Of a DNA stretch of 64,000 nt, positions 32,571 through 42,341 are shown in pieces. A model generated the notes under the pieces. It made no database searches. It was not told where the DNA came from and worked only from the letters and a program-made list of their open reading frames with translations. Position numbers and translations under genes: made by a program. This DNA comes from Sinohyriopsis cumingii (lineage: Eukaryota > Mollusca > Bivalvia > Unionida > Unionidae): NCBI GenBank assembly GCA_028554795.2, contig CM068835.1, forward strand, positions 28,708,311 to 28,772,310, written 5' to 3'. Positions within the stretch are counted from its first letter, which is position 1. The number at the start of each line of letters is the position of its first letter.

Positions 32571-32579
32571 ATTTATAGT
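32571..32579 (-). promoter_or_regulatory. TATA-like box for DNA polymerase
   Basis: GACTATAAATT on the minus strand, about 50 nt before the polymerase ATG. It forms half of a compact divergent promoter with the zinc-knuckle gene. Confidence 0.55.
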
Positions 32580-32591
32580 CATGTCAGACCA

Positions 32592-32603
32592 GCGTATATA
32601 AAA
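32592..32603 (+). promoter_or_regulatory. TATA box for the zinc-knuckle gene
   Basis: CGTATATAAAAGG, a strong consensus TATA box 56-67 nt before the ATG at 32,659 and only about 15 bp from the oppositely oriented polymerase TATA box. Confidence 0.75.
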
Positions 32604-32658
32604 GGGTGTGTGTCTTTGTCCTTTCACTATTCATTTCACTCTCTAGCCGAGCACAACG

Positions 32659-33105
32659 ATGGAAGAGACTAGCCAAATCGAACGTTTCATCAGAGCTTTG
32701 CGAGGGGTCATTAGAAAATTCTCTTCAGACGAGCCGACGGACTACTCTTCTTCCTTTCGAGATAAAAGTCAAGATACTTGCTATATCTGTCAGAAGAAAG
32801 GGCATTGGTCTTCAGAGTGTCCAGATCGTCAAAAAAGAAAAACAGGGGCTAGAAAAGACAAAAGTCAAGATACCTGTTATTATTGTAAAGAAAAAGGACA
32901 TTGGTCTCCAGATTACCCAAAAAAGAAACAAGAGGAGTCAGAAGAAAAGCGGGATTCTTCAGAAGAAGAGAGGGATTCTTCAGAGGAAGAAAGCAGCCAG
33001 GTGAAGAAAAAGAAACAGGAGAAGAAAAGAAGAAGGGAAGAAAGTGAGGAGGAAGAAGAGGAAAAGACTGTGACGGTGAAGAAATTTAAAAAACAGAGAG
33101 ACTAA
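32659..33105 (+). CDS. Zinc-knuckle (CCHC) protein with charged tail
   Basis: 148 aa from the ATG at 32,659. Two tandem CCHC knuckles occur at about residues 40-55 (CYICQKKGHWSSEC, complete) and 75-90 (CYYCKEKGHWSPDY, last Cys replaced by Tyr), both preceded by DKSQD, an internal duplication. The C-terminal 60 residues are Glu/Lys/Ser runs with RDSSEEE repeats. CCHC knuckles bind single-stranded nucleic acid in retroviral nucleocapsid and CNBP-like proteins. It is divergent from the polymerase and the only plus-strand gene in the element's interior, so a replication or RNA-binding role is plausible. No AATAAA is seen downstream; GGTAAGT at 33,205 is donor-like. Confidence 0.75.
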   Translation: MEETSQIERFIRALRGVIRKFSSDEPTDYSSSFRDKSQDTCYICQKKGHWSSECPDRQKRKTGARKDKSQDTCYYCKEKGHWSPDYPKKKQEESEEKRDSSEEERDSSEEESSQVKKKKQEKKRRREESEEEEEEKTVTVKKFKKQRD

Positions 33106-33328
33106 ACAATGAGACAGAAGAAGTGTATGAACTTTTTAAAGTGCTCTGTTGTGAATTGTGAATTGGATTGTAACTATGGATAAAAGAATACATTAATTAT
33201 ATAAGGTAAGTGTCTCTGAGTTTTGATTTGAAATAAGAAGCTACACTCACGCACTCATATACACGTACTATAGGGGTAAAATGTTTTTTTTTGTTGATTT
33301 TTGAGTTATTGGCAAATTGAAAGGCTAT
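33106..33328. other. Convergent intergenic segment
   Basis: A/T-rich 3' region of the zinc-knuckle gene facing the 3' end of the 33,387-33,950 gene. It holds no recognised frame. Its right end carries the internal histone-type signal. Confidence 0.5.
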
Positions 33329-33365
33329 CTCTTTTCGAGAGACGTGGGTGGCCCTGAAAAGGGCC
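33329..33365 (-). terminator. Histone-type mRNA 3'-end signal, internal copy
   Basis: Minus-strand stem-loop GGCCCT-TTTC-AGGGCC (33,365-33,350), ACCCAC next, and AAAAGAG at 33,335-33,329. It begins 21 nt past the stop at 33,387. Compared with the right-repeat copy the stem-loop, ACCCAC and downstream element are identical, and the only two differences in this stretch fall in the spacer. Confidence 0.78.
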
Positions 33366-33386
33366 TTTTTTGGTGTAGGGGTGAGT

Positions 33387-33950
33387 TTAAGCAATCAACT
33401 TTAACTGCCTTAAGCCTTTGCCACGGCCAAGGCCTACTTCTGGACTGCGTACTGTTGATGATGATTGGGTTGAAATCACTAAGGGTGGTACGGTAGGCTT
33501 AGTCACAGGGTTGACGTGTTTAGCTCGGGAAGGTCGTATTCTCTTCGGTCGTAATAAAGAAGTCTGATACATTTGTTTCGGACTTCTTAACTCCGCTAAA
33601 ATGTCCAACAGTACCGTGACCGTTTGATTTTCACCCTCTTGTTTCTTTGCTGCTACTTCTTCTTGTTGTTGTTTTTTTCTTACCTCTTCTTCTTGCTGCT
33701 GTTGCTGTAGGAGAAAAGCTTGTTCCGCTTCCTTTTGTCGTTGTATAAATTTCTCCAATTCTTCTTTCTGTCTCTGTCTAAAATTCTCCAATTGCGGTAA
33801 TGAAGGTGACGAAGGTTCCGGAACAAATTCTTGCGAGGTAAGAAAATCCACAAAATCCCAATTTACCTCTTCTGAAAGTAAGTCCGGGATCCCTTGGGCG
33901 GTCTTCACTGCTGGTGCACCCCAATGAATCGTTTTCTGAGTTTCCGTCAT
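33387..33950 (-). CDS. Gln/Glu-rich coiled-coil protein with histone-type 3' end
   Basis: 187 aa from the ATG at 33,950. Residues 1-45 contain aromatic/acidic motifs (NWDFVDFL). Residues 50-105 form a Gln/Glu/Lys coiled coil (FRQRQKEELEKFIQRQKEAE, then QQQQQEEE). A short hydrophobic segment (TVTVLLDILAEL) and a basic Pro/Ser tail with LRPKRIRPSRAKHV follow. No known domain; not a histone. The promoter has a TATA box, an E-box fused to a CRE, and two CCAAT boxes, and the stop is followed by a histone-type 3' signal. A regulatory role linked to S phase is inferred from these signals only. Confidence 0.72.
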   Translation of the reverse strand: MTETQKTIHWGAPAVKTAQGIPDLLSEEVNWDFVDFLTSQEFVPEPSSPSLPQLENFRQRQKEELEKFIQRQKEAEQAFLLQQQQQEEEVRKKQQQEEVAAKKQEGENQTVTVLLDILAELRSPKQMYQTSLLRPKRIRPSRAKHVNPVTKPTVPPLVISTQSSSTVRSPEVGLGRGKGLRQLKLIA

Positions 33951-33997
33951 GTTGAATCACAGTCGCATAGATTGACTGCACACAGGCGCTAGCGAAT

Positions 33998-34005
33998 CTA
34001 TATAG
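33998..34005 (-). promoter_or_regulatory. TATA box of the left-facing gene of the divergent pair
   Basis: CTATATAG, palindromic, 48-55 nt before the ATG at 33,950 and 6-7 bp from the CRE. Confidence 0.7.
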
Positions 34006-34007
34006 AC

Positions 34008-34019
34008 CACGTGACGTCA
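34008..34019. promoter_or_regulatory. E-box overlapping a CRE
   Basis: CACGTG (34,008-34,013) shares two bases with TGACGTCA (34,012-34,019), giving CACGTGACGTCA. These are textbook binding sites for bHLH-zip (USF/Myc type) and CREB/ATF factors. It sits just upstream of the TATA box of the 33,387-33,950 gene. Confidence 0.65.
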
Positions 34020-34036
34020 CAGACTGTTCTCTTCGG

Positions 34037-34081
34037 ATTGGATGCGGACTGACTGAATTTTGTATCGCGTGTTTGGATTGG
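34037..34081 (-). promoter_or_regulatory. Two CCAAT boxes in the divergent promoter
   Basis: CCAAT on the minus strand at 34,041-34,037 and 34,081-34,077, both ATCCAAT or ACCAAT contexts, between the two TATA boxes. Paired CCAAT boxes are characteristic of cell-cycle and histone promoters. Confidence 0.55.
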
Positions 34082-34117
34082 TCAATGAACTCAATCCGTT
34101 TCAATCCTTCCTCTACC

Positions 34118-34125
34118 TATAAATA
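34118..34125 (+). promoter_or_regulatory. TATA box of the right-facing gene of the divergent pair
   Basis: TATAAATA, 45-52 nt before the ATG at 34,170. Confidence 0.65.
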
Positions 34126-34169
34126 AGCGCAGTTCACTGCATTGATTCACCTGTTCTCGTCGCCTCAAG

Positions 34170-34400
34170 ATGTGGACCACAGTCGAATCATCCACCCTTG
34201 TGTCTTCAATGATGTTTAGGACGGACATGCTCATGTATGTCCGATCCAAGTGGACCGTTGTCCACAAGTCAGACACCAGTCTGTGGATACGAAGAGTGTA
34301 CGTGGAAAGACAAGGTTGCCTCAAGAGGACTCTGATTTATGGCCCTACACTAAGACGCAGCTTGAGGACAAGAAGATGCCGTAGATGCCCTTTATGTTAA
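34170..34400 (+). CDS. Small basic Cys/Arg-tailed protein with histone-type 3' end
   Basis: 76 aa from the ATG at 34,170. Mixed hydrophobic start (MWTTVESSTLVSSMMFRTDM), then increasingly basic, ending RSLRTRRCRRCPLC. No family is recognised. Support for a real gene is positional: a good TATA box 45-52 nt upstream, a CCAAT-bearing promoter shared with the opposite gene, and a complete histone-type 3' signal 23 nt after the stop. It is transcribed outward into the right inverted repeat, mirroring the left end gene. Confidence 0.55.
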   Translation: MWTTVESSTLVSSMMFRTDMLMYVRSKWTVVHKSDTSLWIRRVYVERQGCLKRTLIYGPTLRRSLRTRRCRRCPLC

Positions 34401-34418
34401 GGGCATATTAACATAAAT

Positions 34419-34737
34419 CCAAAGGCCCTTTTCAGGGCCACCCACATTTCTCGAAAAGAGATTGACTTTCCATTGCCTACCCCTTTTTTATTTTTTATTT
34501 TTTTAATTTTTAAAAAATCCCATGTTCAATTGCCTTTGTCCCTAGAATGGATATTTCCTTTCTCCCATGTTAAATTCCCTTGTCCCCAGAGTGGATGCCT
34601 TTTTCTTTCCATGTTAAATTTATATAGTCCCCAGAGTGGATATTGCTTCCCATGTTAAATTTACGTAGTCCCCAGAGTGGATATTACCTTTTTAACATGG
34701 AACTCCCCTCGTCCCTAGACCGTCCCACCATACTACT
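34419..34737 (-). repeat. Right terminal inverted repeat, 319 bp
   Basis: Reverse complement of the left repeat, with four sub-repeats instead of six. The tip ends CCATACTACT at 34,737, directly before the target duplication. The inner end carries the histone-type 3' signal. Confidence 0.95.
34424..34460 (+). terminator. Histone-type mRNA 3'-end signal, right repeat
   Basis: CCAAA, then the stem-loop GGCCCT-TTTC-AGGGCC (34,424-34,439), ACCCAC, and AAAAGAG at 34,454-34,460. Orientation and distance (23 nt after the stop at 34,400) fit the end gene at 34,170. The 5' CCAAA and 3' ACCCA flanks match the animal histone consensus. Confidence 0.78.
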
Positions 34738-34743
34738 TATATC
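34738..34743. repeat. Target-site duplication, right (TATATC)
   Basis: Identical to 16,610-16,615. Confidence 0.95.
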
Positions 34744-34880
34744 GTAATTCTAGAACTTGACTTATAATACCAAATTCTTGACAACTGAGTAACAATACTG
34801 TAATTCTAGACACTTGAGTTAAAGTATCGTAATTCTAGGCACTTGTTGTAATACCGTAACGTTAGACACTTGCTCCTTCT
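34744..34880. repeat. Right half of the host minisatellite split by the Polinton
   Basis: About five units of CTAGACACTTGAGTTAYAATACCGTAATT type, the same family as 16,540-16,609. Confidence 0.8.
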
Positions 34881-36520
34881 TTCTGTGTTAAATGGAAATG
34901 AATCACCACGATCGCTCTGGTCTAGTTCGAAACACGTTCATCATTTGTTACAATGTACTAAAATGTGATATTCAAACACACACACTACTCGCCATAGGAA
35001 TATAACTATCTCAAGACGAGATCTTAAAGTCACATACAATTATTTTACAAAATTAATGTCTAATCGGTAGGTGAAATATTAATACATTTTGGTTAGGGGT
35101 GTTTCGTTAATTATGTGATAACTGTAGTAAATCAATGGAATTTTCATATTCAATATAGAGATAAAACTGGTGCCGTCGACTAAAGCAAAATATTTGTCAA
35201 CGGAACATTTTCATATTGTATGCAAAGAATGAATTTACCTTGAAATTAGTTCTACCTAAAGCCGTGAATCAGAAGTCATGAATATTTAAATACTGTTCTC
35301 TGTTTACCGTGCAGATATAATGTCATTTCTACTGGTCGTAGTTGTAAATATGCCTATTTTAAAGGCAATCGATGATCGTTCATCAAGTCACGCAATTTAG
35401 TTTCCAGCGCTTTGCGAAGAGTATCAAATATTGGAAGTCACATGATGAAATAGATAGATTGACTGTCAATAGTCAACGAGATAACTGTTCTCCCGTCGGG
35501 ACAGCCGCTTGTTCAGGATGGCATTGCTGATATTCCCATTATAACTTTTAAACTTTATTACTTTTCCGACTTCAAGCAAGAATATGCATCATAGACCGTG
35601 AACAAATGTCTTTGAAGATTAAATGTTTGAATTATCCAAGCGCAATTGCAATAAAGCTGAATGGATTGAAGATTTTGATTGGTATTTGGGCATAGGTACA
35701 GTCTACATAGATACTGAAATCCAAACGGTAACTCCTAATCTGCATCACTCAGGTTGTCTGACGTGAATCTTTCCATATTCGGAATTTGTTCTCGATTTAT
35801 AAATGCGTGTTTGAAGTGAAGCGTCCATTTTATATATTTTTTCTCGGTTTAAGAATACGTGTGTGCAATCCTCTACACAATGAACACGGAAAAAGCGCGT
35901 GTAGAGTCTTGCAACGTTGACTGGTTTTACAGCTTGTTCATTTCCAGGAAGTGTTTCAGATTTCCGTTAATAATTAAAACGAAAGGCTAGGAAAGCTGAT
36001 CCCGATGACACGCGCGGCTGGCTGTTTGGCTGTCCCAAGGGAGGTACTTGTCATGGCGGAGGTGGGTAATGTGTTTCCAGCTTCACGGTGGTGATCTTAT
36101 TCAGTCTTATGGAATGCTTTACATTTTGATAGGTTCTCGTGATAGTTTGACGCCCGTCTTCATATGTTGGCCAGCTTCAGGGTTGCCATCTAGGTCTGTA
36201 TTATCAAGTACTCCACAGCTTAGTGTAGGAGTAACCAAATATGTTGATGACTACTTTGTGGCAGATTCTTTCATGAAGTATGAACTGTTTTCAAAGTTGC
36301 ACGGTGGTGATCTTCGCATATTTTATAGAGTACTTTACTACTTGACGGCTGTTTAAGTAATCGAACGATATCTCGGAGACTCTTGCTGCAGATTCCGTTA
36401 ATTAGTATGAACTATTTTCCCAACTAACGTAGCGTATAAGGAACAATATATCCGTATGGATAGTAAAGAGGTATGGATAAATATAGTGTTGTTTGTTATT
36501 TCATGTTCCATGGAAACATC
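34881..36520. other. Gene-less host DNA, about 1.6 kb
   Basis: Unique-looking sequence. A 102-codon frame at 36,048-36,356 contains LHGGDL twice and seems to derive from a diverged duplication rather than a gene. Confidence 0.4.
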
Positions 36521-36534
36521 TTAAAGAAGTATCG

Positions 36535-36661
36535 ATGTTGCTTTGAAGATGCACACCTTAATAAACTACCTGTGTCGCTTTGTAGATGCACACCTTAATA
36601 AACTACCTGTGTCGCTTTGTAGATGCACACCTTAATGAAGTACCTGTGTCGCTTTTTAGAA

Positions 36662-36738
<77 letters not shown>
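36535..36738. repeat. 45-bp minisatellite (3 copies) followed by (TA)n
   Basis: Three units with TCGCTTTGTAGATGCACACC and TTAATAAACTACCTGTG, then about 37 TA units from 36,664. Confidence 0.88.
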
Positions 36739-36741
<3 letters not shown>

Positions 36742-37035
36742 TTTCATACATTTTTTGAATAATAAAACCTATGTTTCTTTATAATAAATTAGGATTATGT
36801 ACGCTCCAAAAACTTTCCACTCAGCATTACCGGTCACTGGCTGCATACAGTTTACTTTGACGTCACTTTCACTCTCTCTTCACGTACAACCACTGCATTG
36901 TAGGAAAAACACACCTTTATTCCGTAATATTTTCTCGAGAGTCACGAAGCACCTTTTTGGACGAGTGTTTTGATAAACATGACATGCTGCTTCTTTGCAT
37001 AAATTTCTGAAAGTAGGTGCATAGTTCTTTATTCA

Positions 37036-37050
37036 CACACACACACACAT

Positions 37051-37136
<86 letters not shown>
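37036..37136. repeat. Compound (CA)n(TA)n microsatellite
   Basis: About 17 CA units with one interruption, then about 33 TA units. Confidence 0.95.
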
Positions 37137-37138
<2 letters not shown>

Positions 37139-37204
37139 GGGTGTAAGTATGGATCTTTAAACAGTAATATTTACTAACCATTCTTTCGCATTCTTGTTTC
37201 AGTG

Positions 37205-37475
37205 AAACAGTGCAATGTACTTATCTCTACAGTATTTCATGTGATATGCTAGTTCTAGTGTACTTATACCTACAGTATTTCATATGATATGCTAGTTCTA
37301 ATGTACTTATCTCTACAGTATTTCATGTGATATGCTAGTTCTAATGTACTTATTTCTAAAGTATTTCGTGAGATTTGCTAGCTCTAATGTACTTATCCTT
37401 ACAGTATTTCATGTGATATGCTTGTTCCAATGTTCTTATCTCTACAGTATTTCATGTAATATGCTAGTTCTTACA
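37205..37475. repeat. Minisatellite, about 58-bp unit, 5 copies
   Basis: Units contain AATGTACTTATCTCTACAGT and ATTTCATGTGATATGCTAGT. Confidence 0.85.
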
Positions 37476-37589
37476 GCTTTTGCCGCGACATGTAGTAATT
37501 AAATAATTAAATTAAAAATGATAAAATCAGATAGGTGGCTTGACATTAATAAAAAATTATAACATCAGAGAACGTGCAATTTTCATCAC

Positions 37590-37975
37590 ATAATAGTCTC
37601 CAAAGTCTCAAATGACAAGGTAACATTATCGTCACATGACAGTCTCCAAAGTGACATCCTAGTCAAATGATAGTCTTCAAAGTGAAATTCTCATCCAGTG
37701 ACAGTCCCCAAGTCGACATTCTCGTCCAATGACAGTATCCAATGTGACATTCTCGTCCAATGACAGTATCCAATGTGACATTTTCATCAAGTGATATTCT
37801 CATCAAATGTCAGTCTCCAAAGTGGCATTCTCGTGAAAAGACAGTCTACAAAGAAAGTGACAGTCTCTAAGGTGACATTCTCTTCAAACGACAATCTCCA
37901 AAGTGTCATCCTCGTCAGTTGACAGATTAAGGTGACATTCTTGTCCAGTGACAATCTCCAAAGTGTCACTCGTCA
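37590..37975. repeat. Minisatellite, about 30-37-bp unit, about 11 copies
   Basis: Units of AGTCTCCAAAGTGACATTCT followed by CGTCAAATGAC. From 37,976 to 38,950 no gene is seen. Confidence 0.82.
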
Positions 37976-38948
37976 AATTACGGCGTATTCAGTCTTTGTC
38001 TTCGTTTCTAATATTAAACACCTAATTCGAATCGAAGCAGCGAACAAACAAGATTACCGCACAATTCATTTTAGCGTTGGTTTCGCTATAAAGATCCACC
38101 TTACTCCCAGTTTTTAATGATTTTTTTCAAGATTTATTTAACGGTGAAATCAGTGATGAGAAAAATGAATTATATCTCCTTTTACTTAAAGAATTGCTTA
38201 TGTCAACCCTATGAAAGATATCGCATGCATCAAATAGAGAAATACATGTCCGGCATCCACTTTATCTACACAGGTTGTAGTCAATCAGGTTCTATCGACA
38301 TCTAAGGTTGCAACAGCTGAATTACTATATCCGATTGTTTCACTAAATCAACAGTACATAATAACAACATTCGAAACTGATCAAAAGCAGATCATAGTTG
38401 TGAGGAATCTGTCCTTGTCAAGAATGTACTTTTACACTAAAACATAACTTTTTATCTTAATAACACGTGATCTAGTCTCGTTCGACTACACCTCTCACGT
38501 GGTTATCTGAGATCTCCGCCGAATGAGGGTCCGATAAAACAAAAATAAATCTCAGGGAGTTTTCTTTATAGCACCAGAACGAGGCTTTCCCAACTTTCGG
38601 AAATGCTGTTTGATTGGTAAATGACATGACCCAATTTTCTCATTTGGAAAACTTTGGTATTTTCAACAAGTAGTTAAATAGCGGCTATCTTGAATACGAA
38701 TTCGTCTACACTAATGAAAACTGGCATGTTACTGCATCTTATTAAGTGTGAGTTATTTATATAAAGCTTGGCGATTTGACATAATTGTGACGCATGAAAG
38801 AATGTAATATTTTAACTATTTTTATTTGTTATACTTGTAATATCTTGAACCATTTTATCAAAGCGTAATTCTGACAAAGATTAACTCAACCAGTAAAGAA
38901 GCAGTTCAATGTGCCATTTTTCATGTTTAAATTTCAGTTTTCTGTTTG

Positions 38949-38950
<2 letters not shown>

Positions 38951-39006
<56 letters not shown>
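38951..39006. repeat. (TA)n microsatellite
   Basis: About 28 TA units. Confidence 0.96.
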
Positions 39007-39008
<2 letters not shown>

Positions 39009-39374
39009 TGGACCCAGCATCACCTCTACTAATGAAAATAAGCCGATGTTTGCATCGTAGGAAGGTATTTCGATCATATAAAAATAAGCCACTGTAACAT
39101 TTGTGTTACATTTGATAGACTTCACTATTTTTACCTGCCAAATCGTTACACCTTCAATATCAATGACAGTATTTCTTGTAAACCCCTGCAAATTGAATGT
39201 TTATGCATCTCATCAAGAGTATAAACTACAAATAAAAGGTCAATGCCATCTAATGTTCAAGATTTAAGGACTTTTTGTTTAAATTAAATGCATTTGTTTG
39301 TTAAAATCATATCATAGCTTCTTTCATGATCCAATTTCCTCGCTTTTTTTAGATGTAAGTTTGTTACACTCTCA

Positions 39375-41600
39375 GTACATTCCATCTAGATTAATACAGC
39401 ATGAAGACTATTCCATCTAGATTAATACAGCATGCAGACTATTACATCTAGATTAATACTTCATGAAGACTGTTACATCTAGATTAATACAGCATGAAGA
39501 CTATTACATCTAGATTAATACAGCATGAAGACTATTACATCTAGATTAATACAGCATGAAGACTGTTACATCTAGATTAATACATCATTAAGACTATTAC
39601 ATCTAGATTAATACAGCATGCAGACTGTTACATCTAGATTAATACAGCATGAAGATTATTACATCTAGATTAATAAAGTATGATGACTATCACATCTAGA
39701 GTAATACGGCATGAAGATTATTACATCTAGATTAATAAAGTATGATGACTATCACATCTAGAGTAATACGGCATGAAGATTATTACATCTAGATTAATAT
39801 AATTTTGAGTCTGTTGCATCTTAATTATTATAACATTTAGACTATTATCTTGATAAATAAAAATCTTAGACTATGACTACAGATTTATAAAACATTCAGC
39901 TTCATGATTACATATATATTAGCACAACTAAGCATACAACATCTAGATTAACACAACTGAGCATACAAGATCTAGACCAATACAATTGAGCCTACAACAT
40001 CTAGACTAGTACAACTGAGCCTACAACATCATGATTACTACAGCTGAGCATACAAAATTATAATAATACAACTGAGCATAAACCATCTCGATTAATACAA
40101 CTGAGCATCCAACATATAGACTAATACAACTTACCATACAAGATCTAGATTAATACAATTGAGCATACAACACCTAGTCTAATACAACTGAGCATACAAA
40201 ATCTAGATTAATACAACTGAGCATACAACATTATAATAATACAGCTGAGCATAAATCATCTAGATTAATACAACTAAGCATAAGACATCTAGATTAATAC
40301 AACTGTGCATACAACATATAGATTAATACAACTGAGCATACAACATCTAGATTAATACGAATGAGCATACAACATTATACTAATAAAACTGAGCATAAAT
40401 CATCTAGATTAATACAACTAAGCATAAGACATCTAGATTAATACAACTGTGCATACAACATCTAGATTAATACAACTGTGCATACAACATATAGATTAAT
40501 ACAACTGAGCATACAACATCTAGATTAATACAACTGAGCATACAACATTTAGACTAATACAATTGAGTATAAAACATCTAGATTAATACAACTGAGCATA
40601 CAAGATTTACATTAATACAACTTAGCATACAACATCTAGATTAATACAACTGAGCATGCAACATCTAGATCAACACCACTGAGCATACAACATTGCGACT
40701 AATACAGCTGAGCAGAATACATCTAGATTAATACAACTGAGCACAAAACATCTAGATTAATACAACTGAGCATACAACATTGCGACTAATACAGCTGAGC
40801 AGAATACATCTAGATTAATACAACTGAGCACAAAACATCTAGATTAATACAAATGAGCATACAACATTGCGACTAATACAGCTGAGCAGAATACATCTAG
40901 ATTAATACAACTGAGCACAAAACATCTAGATTAATTTAGCTGAGCATACAACATTTAGACTAATACAACTGAGCATACAACATCTAGATTAATACAAATG
41001 AGCATACAACATTATAATAATACAGCTGAGCATAAATCATCTAGATTAATACAACTAAGCATAAGACATCTAGATTAATACAACTGTGCATACAACATAT
41101 AGATTAATACAACTGAGCATACAACATCTAGATTAATACAAATGAGCATACAACATTATACTAATAAAACTGAGCATAAATCATCTAGATTAATACAACT
41201 GAGCATGCAACATTTAGATTAATATAACTGAGCATAAAACATCTAGATTAATTCAACTGAGCATACAACATTTAGACTAATACAATTGAGTATAAAACAT
41301 CTAGATTAATACAACTGAGCATACAAGATTTACATTAATACAACTTAGCATACAACATCTAGATTAATACAACTGAGCATGCAACATCTAGATCAACACC
41401 ACTGAGCATACAACATTGCGACTAATACAGCTGAGCAGAATACATCTAGATTAATACAGCTGAGCATACAACATCTAGATTAAAACAACTGAGTATAAAA
41501 CATCTTGATTAATACAACTGAGCGCAAAACATCTAGATTTATACAAATGAGAATACAACATCTTGATTAATACAACTGAGCAAACAACATCTAGATTAAT
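39375..41600. repeat. 28-31-bp satellite field, left part
   Basis: Two related subfamilies. 39,375-39,800 has ACATCTAGATTAATACAGCA with TGAAGACTATT. 39,930-41,600 has AACATCTAGATTAATACAAC with TGAGCATAC. Composite units of several monomers recur (for example CATTGCGACTAATACAGCTG at 40,690, 40,780, 40,865 and 41,413). Confidence 0.93.
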
Positions 41601-41869
41601 ATGTTACGTGTTTAGGATTTTCCAAACAGTAACAATAAAAAGGTGAAGACAACAAGTTTTGTAAAATTTAACAAACAATTTATTTCCCTAGAAAAACAAG
41701 GTCAAAATGAGAAAAAAAACTTACGGTTTTAAGAATCAAATCCAAAAATAATCCAAGAATAAAAAATAGAAGTCATAATAATAAAATGTTCTAACGAGGC
41801 TGAGTTCGAATCCCGATGAAATCCAAAATGTTATTTGTCGATTTCAATTATGAAACTAATTTAAGAAAG

Positions 41870-42110
41870 AAAAATAAAGTTGTTTACTTAACTCATGAAT
41901 CAAGGTCACGAACCAGATCAACATTAAATGCAAATTTTCTAATATTCGGTTTACGAAAAACTGAACTGAGTTTTTGGAAAATGTCAAATCCAGTAAATAA
42001 AATTTCATTTTAATAGCATGTTATGGAATAAATTACAAATATAAAACTAACGATCAAACAATTAAATCAAATGTAAAGTATATCAAATCTATATAACACT
42101 TACCAACCGA
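41870..42110 (-). repeat. LTR remnant, left (element 3' side)
   Basis: Matches 45,405-45,620 with many substitutions and small indels (for example GTTTACTT..ACTC.TGAATCAAGGTCA and GGTTTACGAAAAACTGAACT in both). The left limit may reach TGTTACG at 41,601. Confidence 0.65.
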
Positions 42111-42341
42111 AAGAAAAAGAAAGATTTATATAGTAAAGCTTTCCATTTACCATAAATTAGTTATACATGAGATTAAATTTTTTAAGAAGAACTCTTTTAA
42201 ATTATACAAAGTACACATGAATTAATACACTTCTATGCACGAGAAAGCGTATCTGTTTTTAAATTATCTTTTCCCTTAATGTGCATGAGGTCAGTATTAT
42301 ATTCATATAACAACAAACTCCTCTGTAGTAGTCTTTGATTT

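Larger units (their letters stand above)
16616..34737. mobile_element. Polinton/Maverick (adintovirus-like) element, 18,122 bp
   Basis: A complete element bounded by long inverted repeats starting AGTAGTATGGTGGGAC and flanked by a perfect 6-bp duplication. It encodes the diagnostic set: protein-primed DNA polymerase B, retroviral-type integrase with chromodomain, FtsK/A32-like packaging ATPase, adenain-type protease, and major and minor capsid proteins. Accessory genes are a zinc-knuckle protein, two BIR proteins, a possible Bcl-2-like protein and three short end genes with histone-type 3' signals. Capsid-module frames are intact, while integrase and polymerase carry several breaks, so this copy probably cannot move by itself. 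Confidence 0.97.

Noticed and set aside
33387..34400. Degenerate histone genes in the element
   Set aside because: Neither protein has a histone fold pattern or the length and composition of H2A, H2B, H3, H4 or H1; only the regulatory signals are histone-like.
36048..36356. 102-codon gene candidate
   Set aside because: It contains an internal LHGGDL duplication from a diverged repeat, with no domain, splice or promoter support.
39375..41600. CRISPR-like 28-30-bp repeats
   Set aside because: The whole monomer repeats without variable spacers; it is a minisatellite in animal DNA.
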